From: Saprospiraceae bacterium
Lineage (GTDB): Bacteria > Bacteroidota > Bacteroidia > Chitinophagales > Saprospiraceae
Assembly: GCA_022841505.1 (NCBI GenBank)
Contig: JALHRK010000017.1
Span: forward strand, 1 to 38,438
Direction: 5' to 3'
Length of the DNA: 38,438 nucleotides
The position numbers and the translations under genes are program-made. Positions 5,999 through 13,659 of the stretch are shown here, piece after piece. The notes under the pieces were generated by a model. That model ran no database searches. It was not told the origin of the DNA and was given only the letters and a program-made list of their open reading frames with translations. Every line of letters starts with the position of its first letter. Within the stretch, counting starts at the first letter, position 1.

Positions 5999-8437
5999 AT
6001 GAAAATAACCTGCGGCCCGATATTCCTCTTTTTGCTTTGGATGACCCCGCTCCTGCTCCCGGCTCAGGAAACGCCCCGCTTGCTGAAGAACCGCGAGGTC
6101 AATTTTCGGGGTGTCGTGAAGTCTAAAGACGAAAAACAGCCGCTCACCGGCGCCAATGTGCTCGTTCGCGAAACCAAAGAAGGCGCTTACACCGACATCA
6201 ACGGTTTTTTTAGTTTTCGCCTGCCGCAAGGCAATTATACCTTCGTCGTCAGCTACATCGGGTATGAAAGCGCGAAATTTCAATTATCACTGGTCAAAGA
6301 CACCGTGCAATTGCTTTACCTGGAGCCGTTAACCAATTTTCTGGAAGAAATTGAAGTCAGCGGAGCGGCGCAGGACCGCAATATTGCGACGCCCAACCTT
6401 GGCGCTGCGCGGCTTAGTTCCACGACCATCAAAGCACTGCCGTCCCTGTTGGGCGAAGCCGACGTACTCAAGGGATTGCAATTGCTGCCCGGAGTCACCT
6501 CGGTTGGAGAAGGGGCAACCGGCCTGAATGTACGCGGGGGCAATATTGACCAGAACCTCATCCTGATGGACGATATTCCTGTGTTTTATTCCAGCCACCT
6601 GCTTGGTTTTTTTTCCGTTTTTAACCCGGATGTCTTGCGCGACGTCACGTTTTACCGGGGCGGCATTCCGGCGGTTTATGGCGGCAGAACGGCTTCGGTA
6701 CTGGATATCCGGCTGAGAGACCCGGCAATGGACAAATGGCAGTACCAGGGCGGCATCGGATTGATTTCCAGTCGCTTTATGGCAGAAGGGCCGGTGGTGC
6801 CGGACAAACTTTCTGTGTTCGTGGCGGCACGAGGTTCCGCACCCAACTATATTTTCAAAGTTTTGCCGGATCCGTCACTCCGGGAGATTGACGCCAATTT
6901 TTACGAATTCACGACCAAACTCCGCTACCGCTTCAGCGATTACGACCAATTGGCGTTCACAGCGTTTTTCAGCGAAGACGCCTTTCGCATCCCCGGCGAT
7001 TCGCTCACCGCGCTGGAAGTCAACGCCACCTCTACCCTGTTCACCTGGCGCAATTTGGGTGCGAGCGGCCGGTGGAATCATTTTTTTAACGACGAATTGT
7101 CCTTCCAGGTGGCCGGCGCTGTGGGGGCCTACCAACCCGGTTTTTCCATCCCGGACGAAGCCTACGCAGCTAAATTTACTTCCGGCGTAGAGCAGCGCTA
7201 TGTGAAAGCGAGCCTGAAACAGTTCAATGCGAAACACAATGCGGAACTGGGTGTCATGATCTCCGGCTACCGCATCCAACCCGGCGATTTACAGCCCGAT
7301 TCGGATATTTCAGCCATCAATGCCAAGATCCTGCCACCGGAACGCTCAACTGAAGCGGCGGCTTTTGTCAACGACGAATGGACCATTTCCAACAACATCA
7401 GCGTCATGGCCGGGCTGCGCTATTCTTGGTACAGCTTCAACGGCCCGGGGCGCGTGTTTCAATACGAGCCGGGGGTACCCCGCGAGTTATCGGGCATCAG
7501 CGATACGGTTTTTTACAACAAAGGCGACCGGATCAGCACGTACAGCGGATTTGAACCCCGCTTAGCCATCAAAATCAGCACCGGTCCTTCCAGCTCGGTC
7601 AAATTCGGCTATAACCGCGTGATTCAATACCTGCAATTGGTGTCGAATACCACCTCTGCGCTACCCACAGATCGCTGGAAAAGCAGCGACCCCTACACCA
7701 AGCCCCAAATTGCCGACCAGGTATCGGCGGGCATTTTTCGGAATTTTAAAAACAACGAATACGAAGCAGGGGTGGAGGGCTATTATAAATTGGTGGAAAA
7801 CATGCCCGACTACCGCAGCGGCGTGAGCCTGTTGTTACTGGAAGCGCCCGAAACGGCTATTTTGCAGGGCAAAGGCCGGGCTTACGGCGTCGAATTATTG
7901 GTGCGCAAAACCAAAGGCCGGCTCACCGGATGGCTCAGCTATACGTGGTCAAATACGCAATTGCGCATCGAAAGTCCGTATGAAGAAGACCAGGCTTTCA
8001 GCGGCAAATATTATCCCGCGAATTTTGACCGCCCGCATGTTGGCAATTTTTCGGCGACTTACCGGCAGAACCGGCGCGTCACTTTTTCAGCCAATTTTAC
8101 CTTCAGCGCAGGCCGCCCGGTAACGTTTCCGGAAAGCAAATATACGGTGGACGGGGTCTTCATTCCCAATTACATCAACCGCAACGAAGACCGAACGCCG
8201 TCGTATCACCGACTCGATCTGGGGATGAAAATTGATCCGGATCCGCGCAATACCAAACCCTGGAAAAGCTACTGGAGCTTCTCCCTTTACAATGTTTATG
8301 CACGCCGTAATCCGTATTCCCTGTTTTTTAGAACGAAAAACAACACGGCCTACCGGGCGCTGAACAAGGTGGAAGCTTACCGTTTAGCTACCATTGGCAC
8401 CATCGTGCCGGCAATTACCTACGAATTCAAATTTTAA
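5999..8437 (+). CDS. TonB-dependent outer membrane receptor
   Basis: An 812-residue outer membrane receptor. The start was set at the ATG giving MKITCGPIFLFLL...LPAQ, a clean signal peptide; the frame is open upstream to 5921, but that part crosses the regulatory dyad. Residues about 37-115 form a carboxypeptidase-regulatory-like domain (GVVKSKDEKQPLTGANVLV, then FSFRLPQGNYTFVVSYIGY). The plug follows, with LPSLLGEADVLKGLQLLPG, GLNVRGGNIDQNLILMDDI and GGRTASVLDIRL. The remainder is the beta-barrel, ending in the aromatic YEFKF expected for insertion into the outer membrane. The next gene, 19 bases downstream, encodes a DUF4249 lipoprotein. This receptor type and DUF4249 proteins are regularly found together in Bacteroidota, where they are thought to take up a still undefined ligand. 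No TonB box was recognised. Confidence 0.9.
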   Translation: MKITCGPIFLFLLWMTPLLLPAQETPRLLKNREVNFRGVVKSKDEKQPLTGANVLVRETKEGAYTDINGFFSFRLPQGNYTFVVSYIGYESAKFQLSLVKDTVQLLYLEPLTNFLEEIEVSGAAQDRNIATPNLGAARLSSTTIKALPSLLGEADVLKGLQLLPGVTSVGEGATGLNVRGGNIDQNLILMDDIPVFYSSHLLGFFSVFNPDVLRDVTFYRGGIPAVYGGRTASVLDIRLRDPAMDKWQYQGGIGLISSRFMAEGPVVPDKLSVFVAARGSAPNYIFKVLPDPSLREIDANFYEFTTKLRYRFSDYDQLAFTAFFSEDAFRIPGDSLTALEVNATSTLFTWRNLGASGRWNHFFNDELSFQVAGAVGAYQPGFSIPDEAYAAKFTSGVEQRYVKASLKQFNAKHNAELGVMISGYRIQPGDLQPDSDISAINAKILPPERSTEAAAFVNDEWTISNNISVMAGLRYSWYSFNGPGRVFQYEPGVPRELSGISDTVFYNKGDRISTYSGFEPRLAIKISTGPSSSVKFGYNRVIQYLQLVSNTTSALPTDRWKSSDPYTKPQIADQVSAGIFRNFKNNEYEAGVEGYYKLVENMPDYRSGVSLLLLEAPETAILQGKGRAYGVELLVRKTKGRLTGWLSYTWSNTQLRIESPYEEDQAFSGKYYPANFDRPHVGNFSATYRQNRRVTFSANFTFSAGRPVTFPESKYTVDGVFIPNYINRNEDRTPSYHRLDLGMKIDPDPRNTKPWKSYWSFSLYNVYARRNPYSLFFRTKNNTAYRALNKVEAYRLATIGTIVPAITYEFKF

Positions 8438-8456
8438 TTGAAAAAAGCCAAAATTC

Positions 8457-9524
8457 ATGAAATATACTTGTGTTCTTCTTCTGACAATCGCCCTTTTTGC
8501 CGGCCTGACTGCTTGCATAGACCAGATAGATACCGGTACAGAAGACATCGTGCCAAAATTAGTGGTGGACGGCCAGATTACCAACCTGCCAGGCCCTTAC
8601 CGCGTGAAACTTGGGCAAAGCGAACCTTACGACAATGCTTCCATAACCCGTGCCGTCGCCAATGCAACCGTATACGTGGTGGACGACCTGGGCAACCGGT
8701 ACGACCTCACCGAAGGAACACGGGGAACTTACCTCACGGACTCGCTCAGTTTTCAGGGCGAACCTGGCCGGACTTACACCCTGCACATTCGGACGGATAC
8801 AGGAAAAGAATACCAGTCGCAGCCCCAGTTGCTGCAGGATTCCCCGCCCATTGACACCATTTTTAGCCGATATGTGGAAGAAATTACCGCCAATGGCGTT
8901 ACCAAAGACTATTTTGAAGTTTATTTAAAATCGCAGGATGTTGCGGGGGAAAAGAACTTCTATCGCTGGAAATGGACACATTATGAGTCGCTGACCTATT
9001 GCAAGCAGACATTTGCCCCCGATACTGAAAACGGCGTCAATTACCGCCTTTACAGTTTTTGTTGTGAACCTTGCTGGAGAATTGAGCGCTGCAACAACTG
9101 CATTGACTTAGCCAACGACCAGTACACCGATGGCAATGTGCTCGAACGCCTGATCACGACGATTCCCTACGACTCAAAAGATGATTATTTTATGGTCATC
9201 GAGCAGTACGCCCTGTCGGAAAAAGCTTACCGGTTCTGGAACAGCGTGGTAAGCCAAACGAACAATACCGGTGGGATTTTTGACAACCCGCCTGCTTCTA
9301 TCCCGGGAAATATTTCTAATGTAAACGACCCGCAAGAACTGGTACTCGGCCTTTTTACAGCGTCCGGGGTCTCCCGGAAAAGCGTATATTTGAAACGCGA
9401 TTACGTGCCGAAACCACCGCCGCCGGACAACAGCGGAGTCGGCGTTCAGATTCTGCTCTCGCCTTTGTGCGAGCCATGCCGGGAAGGGATTGTGCGAACG
9501 GGGGTTAAGCCACCGGGATGGTAA
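8457..9524 (+). CDS. DUF4249 lipoprotein
   Basis: A 355-residue lipoprotein with lipobox LTAC (Cys20) after the signal MKYTCVLLLTIALFAG. The N-terminal part resembles a beta-sandwich (KLVVDGQITNLPGPYRVKL, ANATVYVVDDLGNRYDL, GRTYTLHIRTDTGKEY), as in DUF4249 proteins. The middle holds a cysteine-rich block, SFCCEPCWRIERCNNCIDLA, around residues 201-220, and two further cysteines near the C-terminus (LCEPCREG); such clustered cysteines in an exported protein suggest disulfides or metal binding. It lies 19 bases after the TonB receptor stop and is almost certainly in the same operon, acting as its surface-side or periplasmic partner. The ligand is unknown. Confidence 0.85.
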   Translation: MKYTCVLLLTIALFAGLTACIDQIDTGTEDIVPKLVVDGQITNLPGPYRVKLGQSEPYDNASITRAVANATVYVVDDLGNRYDLTEGTRGTYLTDSLSFQGEPGRTYTLHIRTDTGKEYQSQPQLLQDSPPIDTIFSRYVEEITANGVTKDYFEVYLKSQDVAGEKNFYRWKWTHYESLTYCKQTFAPDTENGVNYRLYSFCCEPCWRIERCNNCIDLANDQYTDGNVLERLITTIPYDSKDDYFMVIEQYALSEKAYRFWNSVVSQTNNTGGIFDNPPASIPGNISNVNDPQELVLGLFTASGVSRKSVYLKRDYVPKPPPPDNSGVGVQILLSPLCEPCREGIVRTGVKPPGW

Positions 9525-9596
9525 TTTGTTACTGGTTAATGGTCTGTTCCTACATCTCCAAATTACCAAATCTTCAAATCTTCAAATCCTCTACTC

Positions 9597-10532
9597 ATGC
9601 CGCCAAAGCTTTCCGTTGTTGTAACGGTCTACAATGAAGCATCCAATATCCATCCGCTGATGGAACGCATCACCCAGGCCCTGGAAGGAATAGATTATGA
9701 AATCCTGTATGTGGACGACGGCTCTACCGACGACACGCTCAAGGAATTGTACAGCATCACGCACCCCCGGCTCCGCGTGGTGGAATTTCGCAAAAACTAT
9801 GGTCAGAGCTTAGCGCTGATGGCCGGAATAGACTACGCCCGGGGAGAATACATCGCCACCCTCGACGGCGACCTTCAAAACGATCCTTCCGATATTCCAG
9901 CCATGCTGGCTCTGGCGGAAAGCGGCAATTGGGACCTCGTTGCCGGGGAGCGCGTCAACCGCCAGGATGGGTTTGTGCTGCGCAAGGTGCCCAGCCGCAT
10001 TGCCAATTTTATCATCCGGAACGCTGCCGGCGTGAACCTGCGCGACTACGGTTGCGCACTTCGGGTTTTTCGCGGTGACCTGGCGAAAGAAATGGGCCTT
10101 TACGGCGAATTGCACCGCTTCATTCCGGTGCTGGCACACCTCGAAGGCGCCCGCATTACCCAAATCCCTGTGAAGCACCACGCCCGGCAGTTCGGACAAT
10201 CTAAATATGGATTGGGCCGCACCTTCAAGGTCATGAGCGACCTGCTGCTGATGTTGTTTTTTAAGCGCTACATGCAAAAGCCCATGCACCTGTTCGGGAA
10301 TGTGGGCGTACTGCTGTTCGGCGCGGGCGCGCTCATCAATTTGTACCTAATCATTTTGAAAATATTGGGGCATGACATTTGGGGCAAACCCCTGATGATT
10401 CTGGGACTGATGCTGATCATCGCAGGCATTCAGCTGGTCACCGTCGGCATCGTCATCGAAATCCAAATGCGCACCTACTTTGAATCGCAGCAGAAGCGGC
10501 CGTATAAGGTTCGGAAAGTGACTGAAGGATAG
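9597..10532 (+). CDS. Family 2 glycosyltransferase, GtrB/DPM1-like, with two membrane helices
   Basis: A 311-residue GT2 enzyme. The GT-A domain is complete: LSVVVTVYNEASNI at the nucleotide-binding strand, YVDDGSTDDT, and the metal-binding DGD at residues 90-92 (ATLDGDLQNDPSDI), followed by acceptor-side motifs DYGCALRVFR and ELHRFIPVLAHLEG. Two hydrophobic helices (about 231-256 and 268-292) close the protein, as in GtrB-type polyisoprenyl-phosphate glycosyltransferases that make undecaprenyl-phosphate-linked sugars on the cytosolic face of the inner membrane. Length is typical. It begins 72 bases after the DUF4249 gene, and the spacer holds an eight-base tandem (CAAATCTT copies near 9563-9585). 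The sugar is not predictable from sequence. Confidence 0.88.
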   Translation: MPPKLSVVVTVYNEASNIHPLMERITQALEGIDYEILYVDDGSTDDTLKELYSITHPRLRVVEFRKNYGQSLALMAGIDYARGEYIATLDGDLQNDPSDIPAMLALAESGNWDLVAGERVNRQDGFVLRKVPSRIANFIIRNAAGVNLRDYGCALRVFRGDLAKEMGLYGELHRFIPVLAHLEGARITQIPVKHHARQFGQSKYGLGRTFKVMSDLLLMLFFKRYMQKPMHLFGNVGVLLFGAGALINLYLIILKILGHDIWGKPLMILGLMLIIAGIQLVTVGIVIEIQMRTYFESQQKRPYKVRKVTEG

Positions 10533-10544
10533 AGGGCGCCTCGT

Positions 10545-10572
10545 AAGGTGCAAAAGGCAAGGTGCAAAAGGC
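10545..10572. repeat. Heptamer-based tandem repeat, 14 bp x 2
   Basis: AAGGTGCAAAAGGC occurs twice in direct succession. Read on the minus strand it is a run of heptamers each opening with TTG (TTGCACC, TTGCCTT, TTGCACC), related to the TTGTCCC array at 10646-10673 and the TTGCC units near 15652. Confidence 0.75.
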
Positions 10573-10588
10573 AAATATTTTGGGAACT

Positions 10589-10628
10589 TTCAAATTGATC
10601 AGAAAATCACAAAAACAATCAATTTGAA
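10589..10628. repeat. Perfect 11-bp inverted repeat before the NRAMP-like gene
   Basis: TTCAAATTGAT (10589-10599) and its exact complement ATCAATTTGAA (10618-10628) flank an 18-base A-rich loop. It lies 56 bases after the glycosyltransferase stop and 68 bases before the transporter start. It is AT-rich and has no T run, so an operator or mRNA hairpin is more likely than a terminator. Confidence 0.6.
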
Positions 10629-10645
10629 GGATAATCTAACCTAAA

Positions 10646-10673
10646 TTGCCCCTTGTCCCTTGTCCCTTGTCCC
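10646..10673. repeat. TTGTCCC heptamer array
   Basis: TTGCCCC followed by three exact copies of TTGTCCC and then a T run. It lies just upstream of the transporter start and could affect its leader length by slippage. Confidence 0.8.
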
Positions 10674-10696
10674 TTTTTTACTCTAAACACCCACCC

Positions 10697-12001
10697 ATGT
10701 CCAAACGCATCACCTTCTCACAAGGCTTGTCCGGCGCCCTGCTTTGGTCGGTTATTTCGGCAGCATTTATCGGCCCGGGCACCGTGACCACCGCGTCAAA
10801 AGCCGGGGCTGGTTACCAATTGCAATTGCTTTGGGCGCTGGCTTTTTCTACAGTCGCCACCATCCTCCTTCAGGAAGCAGCGGCGCGCATCGCCATTGGT
10901 TCGGGTAAAAGCCTGGGACAGATCCTTGCGGAAAAATACAGCAACGGCCCAGGCCGCCGCATCTGCGTCATCCTGTTTGTCGCGGTGGCCACCGGTTGTG
11001 CAGCTTATCAGGCCGGGAACATCCTCGGAGCGGTTGCAGGGCTGGAGGTTTTGAGCAGCGTACCGCGCCGGTGGTTGACGCTACTGGTTGGAATCCTTTG
11101 CGTGGCCTTGCTTTGGAGCGGAAAATTCCGGGTCATCGCACGCTTGCTGGGCCTGGTGGTTTTACTGATGGGCATTGCCTTCATTGCCGTAGCCATGCAA
11201 ACGGATTTTTCGGCAAGCGATTATGCAAAAGCGATGCTGCCAACCCTGCCCAAAGGTTCGTTGTTGCTGGTGATCGGGCTAATTGGCACCACGATTGTCC
11301 CTTACAACCTCTTTTTAGCATCCGGCATCGGGCGGGGGCAGCAACTCGGCGAAATGCGCTGGGGCATTGCCATTGCGGTTACACTCGGCGGCATTATCTC
11401 TATGGCCATTTTGGTGGCAGGTACTTTTTCAACCGCTGATTTTACGTTCTCTTCGCTGTCGGCAACGTTGGGTGCGCAGCTGGGCAATTGGGCATCGGCT
11501 TTGTTTGCGTTTGGCCTGTTTGCAGCGGGCGCCAGTTCTGCCATTACGGCTCCGTTGGCTGCAGCGCTTGCCGGACAAAGCCTGCTGGGCGAGGGCAACC
11601 CCGGCTGGCAGGGCAATGGCCACTGGTTTCGCGCTACCTGGGGCCTCGTACTGGCCACGGGATTGCTGTTCGGCATGCTGGAAGTGCGGCCCATTCCCAT
11701 CATCATTGCCGCCCAGGCCATCAATGGCTTGTTGTTGCCGGTTGTTGCGGCGTTTTTGCTGCTTGCGGTGAACGACCGCAAGTTGTTGCCGCTTGCTTAT
11801 CGCAATAAGCCCTGGTATAACGCAGCGCTGTTGGCGATTACCGGCATCGTTTTTTGTCTGGGGATGAACCAAATCTGGAGCGCATTGAAAAACCTCATCC
11901 CTTCTATTAATACAGATTCGGCGGGAGTCTGGATTTTTAATATTGTGGTGACGGGGGTGGCACTGGGTATATTAGGTTGGAAGCTTTCCTGGCGGAAGTA
12001 A
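10697..12001 (+). CDS. NRAMP-fold transporter with non-canonical metal site
   Basis: A 434-residue inner membrane protein with about 11 hydrophobic helices. The start was placed at the ATG giving MSKRITFSQGLSG; the upstream extension to 10646 only translates the TTGTCCC repeats. The N-terminal helix FIGPGTVTTASKAGAGYQLQ aligns with NRAMP helix 1 so that GPGT (residues 26-29) takes the place of the metal-binding DPGN motif. In helix 6, TTIVPYNLFLASG (about 198-210) takes the place of the MPHN motif, with Val201 for Met and Tyr203 for His. The Asp, Asn and Met that coordinate Mn/Fe in characterised NRAMPs are thus absent. The rest of helix 1b and LLQEAAARI is well conserved. It belongs to an NRAMP-related branch whose substrate cannot be assumed to be manganese or iron. 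It appears monocistronic. Confidence 0.85.
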   Translation: MSKRITFSQGLSGALLWSVISAAFIGPGTVTTASKAGAGYQLQLLWALAFSTVATILLQEAAARIAIGSGKSLGQILAEKYSNGPGRRICVILFVAVATGCAAYQAGNILGAVAGLEVLSSVPRRWLTLLVGILCVALLWSGKFRVIARLLGLVVLLMGIAFIAVAMQTDFSASDYAKAMLPTLPKGSLLLVIGLIGTTIVPYNLFLASGIGRGQQLGEMRWGIAIAVTLGGIISMAILVAGTFSTADFTFSSLSATLGAQLGNWASALFAFGLFAAGASSAITAPLAAALAGQSLLGEGNPGWQGNGHWFRATWGLVLATGLLFGMLEVRPIPIIIAAQAINGLLLPVVAAFLLLAVNDRKLLPLAYRNKPWYNAALLAITGIVFCLGMNQIWSALKNLIPSINTDSAGVWIFNIVVTGVALGILGWKLSWRK

Positions 12002-12016
12002 ATGGTTTTTTGTTAC

Positions 12017-12087
12017 AAAATCACATTTTACTGTGATTTTTCTTGGTTTATTAAAAAACAAAACCTATTTTTGCCTCGAAAATCACA
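12017..12087 (+). promoter_or_regulatory. hip operon promoter and HipB operator
   Basis: The inverted repeat AAAATCACA-N6-TGTGATTTT (12017-12040) lies just upstream of a -33 TTG (12043-12045), 20 bases before the perfect -7 element TATTTTTG (12066-12073). A third copy of the half-site AAAATCACA (12079-12087) sits between the -7 box and the HipB start at 12093. Half-sites bracketing the promoter fit autorepression by the HTH protein encoded next. Confidence 0.8.
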
Positions 12088-12092
12088 TTATA

Positions 12093-12305
12093 ATGTTAAT
12101 TGAACTACTTGGGGAAACCATAAAAAACAGAAGAAAAGAGCTGGGAATCACTCAGCCACACTTAGCCGAATTAGCAAAAGTGAGTACCAACACTTTATAC
12201 AAGCTGGAGCGGGGACAAGGCAATCCGTCGTTCGAGGTGCTGAACAAATTGGCAGAGGTGTTGGGCATGGAAATTACGATGGAAGTAAAAAACCTGTCCC
12301 GGTGA
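12093..12305 (+). CDS. hipB: HipB-like XRE-family repressor of a HipBST module
   Basis: A 70-residue DNA-binding protein with one Cro/XRE helix-turn-helix: IKNRRKELGITQPHLAELA, then VSTNTLYKLERGQGNPSFEV and LNKLAEVLGMEITME. The start was set at the ATG after the promoter; the 20 extra upstream codons run through the -7 box and operator. Its length matches short HipB proteins without a long tail. It is the first gene of three (hipB, hipS-like, hipT-like), all on the plus strand with gaps of 22 bases and then a 4-base overlap. Its expected role is to repress the operon at the AAAATCACA sites and help hold the kinase inactive, by analogy with E. coli HipBST. Confidence 0.85.
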   Translation: MLIELLGETIKNRRKELGITQPHLAELAKVSTNTLYKLERGQGNPSFEVLNKLAEVLGMEITMEVKNLSR

Positions 12306-12327
12306 TTTCGGGAACAATATAGAATAG

Positions 12328-12657
12328 ATGAGGGCAATGGAAATATACCGCAACGGTACTTTAGCCGGAACGCTGACAGAAGAAAACCGTCAGCATTATG
12401 TGTTCAGGTATGACGATCATTATTTTAATGATGTGCATAAACCGGCGATCAGTTTAACGCTTCCCAAATCTCAAAAGGAATATGCCAGCGAATTCTTGTT
12501 CCCATTCTTCTTTAACATGCTCAGCGAAGGGGTAAACCGAAAACTGCAAAGCAGACAATTGCGGATTGATGAAGCAGACCATTTTGGGTTACTTATGGCA
12601 ACAGCACAATACGATGCCATAGGGGCAGTAACCGTAAAACCCATAACCGCGAAATGA
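12328..12657 (+). CDS. hipS: HipS-like protein (detached HipA N-terminal subdomain 1)
   Basis: A 109-residue protein equal to the N-terminal subdomain of HipA (HipA_N/Couple_hipA): EIYRNGTLAGTLTEENRQHY, then FRYDDHYFND and a block PAISLTLPKSQKEYASEF ending FFNMLSEGVNRKLQSRQLRI. In the HipBST system of pathogenic E. coli this small protein, not HipB, neutralises the kinase; the same gene order here (B, S, T) supports the same job. A second in-frame ATG three codons in (12337) is an alternative start. The stop codon overlaps the start of the kinase gene as ATGA, so the two are translationally coupled. Confidence 0.85.
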   Translation: MRAMEIYRNGTLAGTLTEENRQHYVFRYDDHYFNDVHKPAISLTLPKSQKEYASEFLFPFFFNMLSEGVNRKLQSRQLRIDEADHFGLLMATAQYDAIGAVTVKPITAK

Positions 12658-13658
12658 ACCTGGATGAATTGAAATATTGTCCCGGAACTTTAGCTGAGGG
12701 GTTTAATACCTACAGCCAAAGTTGTTTGCGGAATATGTTTAATGGTAAAAAGGTGAGTCATGTTTTGCCATACCAGTACCCCATGCAAAGCGAAGAGATT
12801 GCGGAGCAATTTATCGGAAACCGCAAACGCATATCTATTTCGGGCGTGCAGGAAAAATTGAGTTTTCTGCTTGAAAAAAACCAATTGCGCCTGACAAACG
12901 AGGGAGAGCAGGGAACGTATATACTGAAACCTATTCCAGGAGATTTGAAAAAAGTTGACCAGGTTCCGGCAAATGAGCACCTGACCATGCAAATCGCAAA
13001 ACAGGTATACAAAATAAGCACAGCTGAAAATGCCTTGATATTTTTTAAGAATGGCGCCCCTGCATACCTCACCAAACGATTTGATGTAAAAAAAGAAGGC
13101 GGAAAATGGGGCGAGGAAGATTTTGCAACCTTGGCCGGAAAAACACAAGACAATGCAACCGCCAATTTTAAATACGAATACAGCTATGAAGAAGCTGGAA
13201 TGCTGATACAGCAATACGTTCCGGCCTGGAGAGTAGAAATTGAGAAATATTTTTCCTTGGTGGTATTCAACTACTTATACTCAAATGGCGATGCGCACCT
13301 GAAAAATTTTTCGTTGCTGGAATCCTCCAGAGGAGATTATTTGTTAAGCCCGGCTTATGATTTGCTCAATACAAAACTGCACGTGGACGATACAGATTTT
13401 GCATTAGATAAAGGGTTATTTTCGGATGGCTTTAAAAGCGAGTCCTTCAAAAAGAACGGACATCCATCCAAAAATGATTTTACTGAATTGGGCAAAAGAA
13501 TAGGCGTAGCCGAAACCAGGATTGAAAAACTGCTGGCTCCATTTTTAGAAAAGCAACCCTTTATGGAAACTTTGGTAAGCCGTTCGTTTTTGAGTGACGC
13601 AAACAAGCGGGAGTATTTGTTGATGTACAACACCAAACGAAATTATTTACTTGACTGA
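12654..13658 (+). CDS. hipT: HipT-like Ser/Thr kinase toxin
   Basis: A 334-residue HipA-type kinase lacking the N-terminal subdomain, which is supplied by the preceding gene. Key residues: the flexible glycine-rich loop ISISGVQEK, with serines 61 and 63 matching the autophosphorylated SIS motif of E. coli HipT; ATP-binding lysine 92 in YILKP; catalytic Asp213 in SNGDAHLKNFS; metal-binding Asp236 in AYDLLNT. The catalytic and metal aspartates are 23 residues apart, as in HipT. The N-terminal segment has two cysteines (KYCPGTL and QSCLRN). By analogy it would phosphorylate an aminoacyl-tRNA synthetase (TrpS for E. coli HipT, GltX for HipA) to arrest growth; the target here is unknown. It converges on the cytochrome gene with a single base between the stop codons. 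Confidence 0.88.
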   Translation: MNLDELKYCPGTLAEGFNTYSQSCLRNMFNGKKVSHVLPYQYPMQSEEIAEQFIGNRKRISISGVQEKLSFLLEKNQLRLTNEGEQGTYILKPIPGDLKKVDQVPANEHLTMQIAKQVYKISTAENALIFFKNGAPAYLTKRFDVKKEGGKWGEEDFATLAGKTQDNATANFKYEYSYEEAGMLIQQYVPAWRVEIEKYFSLVVFNYLYSNGDAHLKNFSLLESSRGDYLLSPAYDLLNTKLHVDDTDFALDKGLFSDGFKSESFKKNGHPSKNDFTELGKRIGVAETRIEKLLAPFLEKQPFMETLVSRSFLSDANKREYLLMYNTKRNYLLD

Positions 13659-13659
13659 T

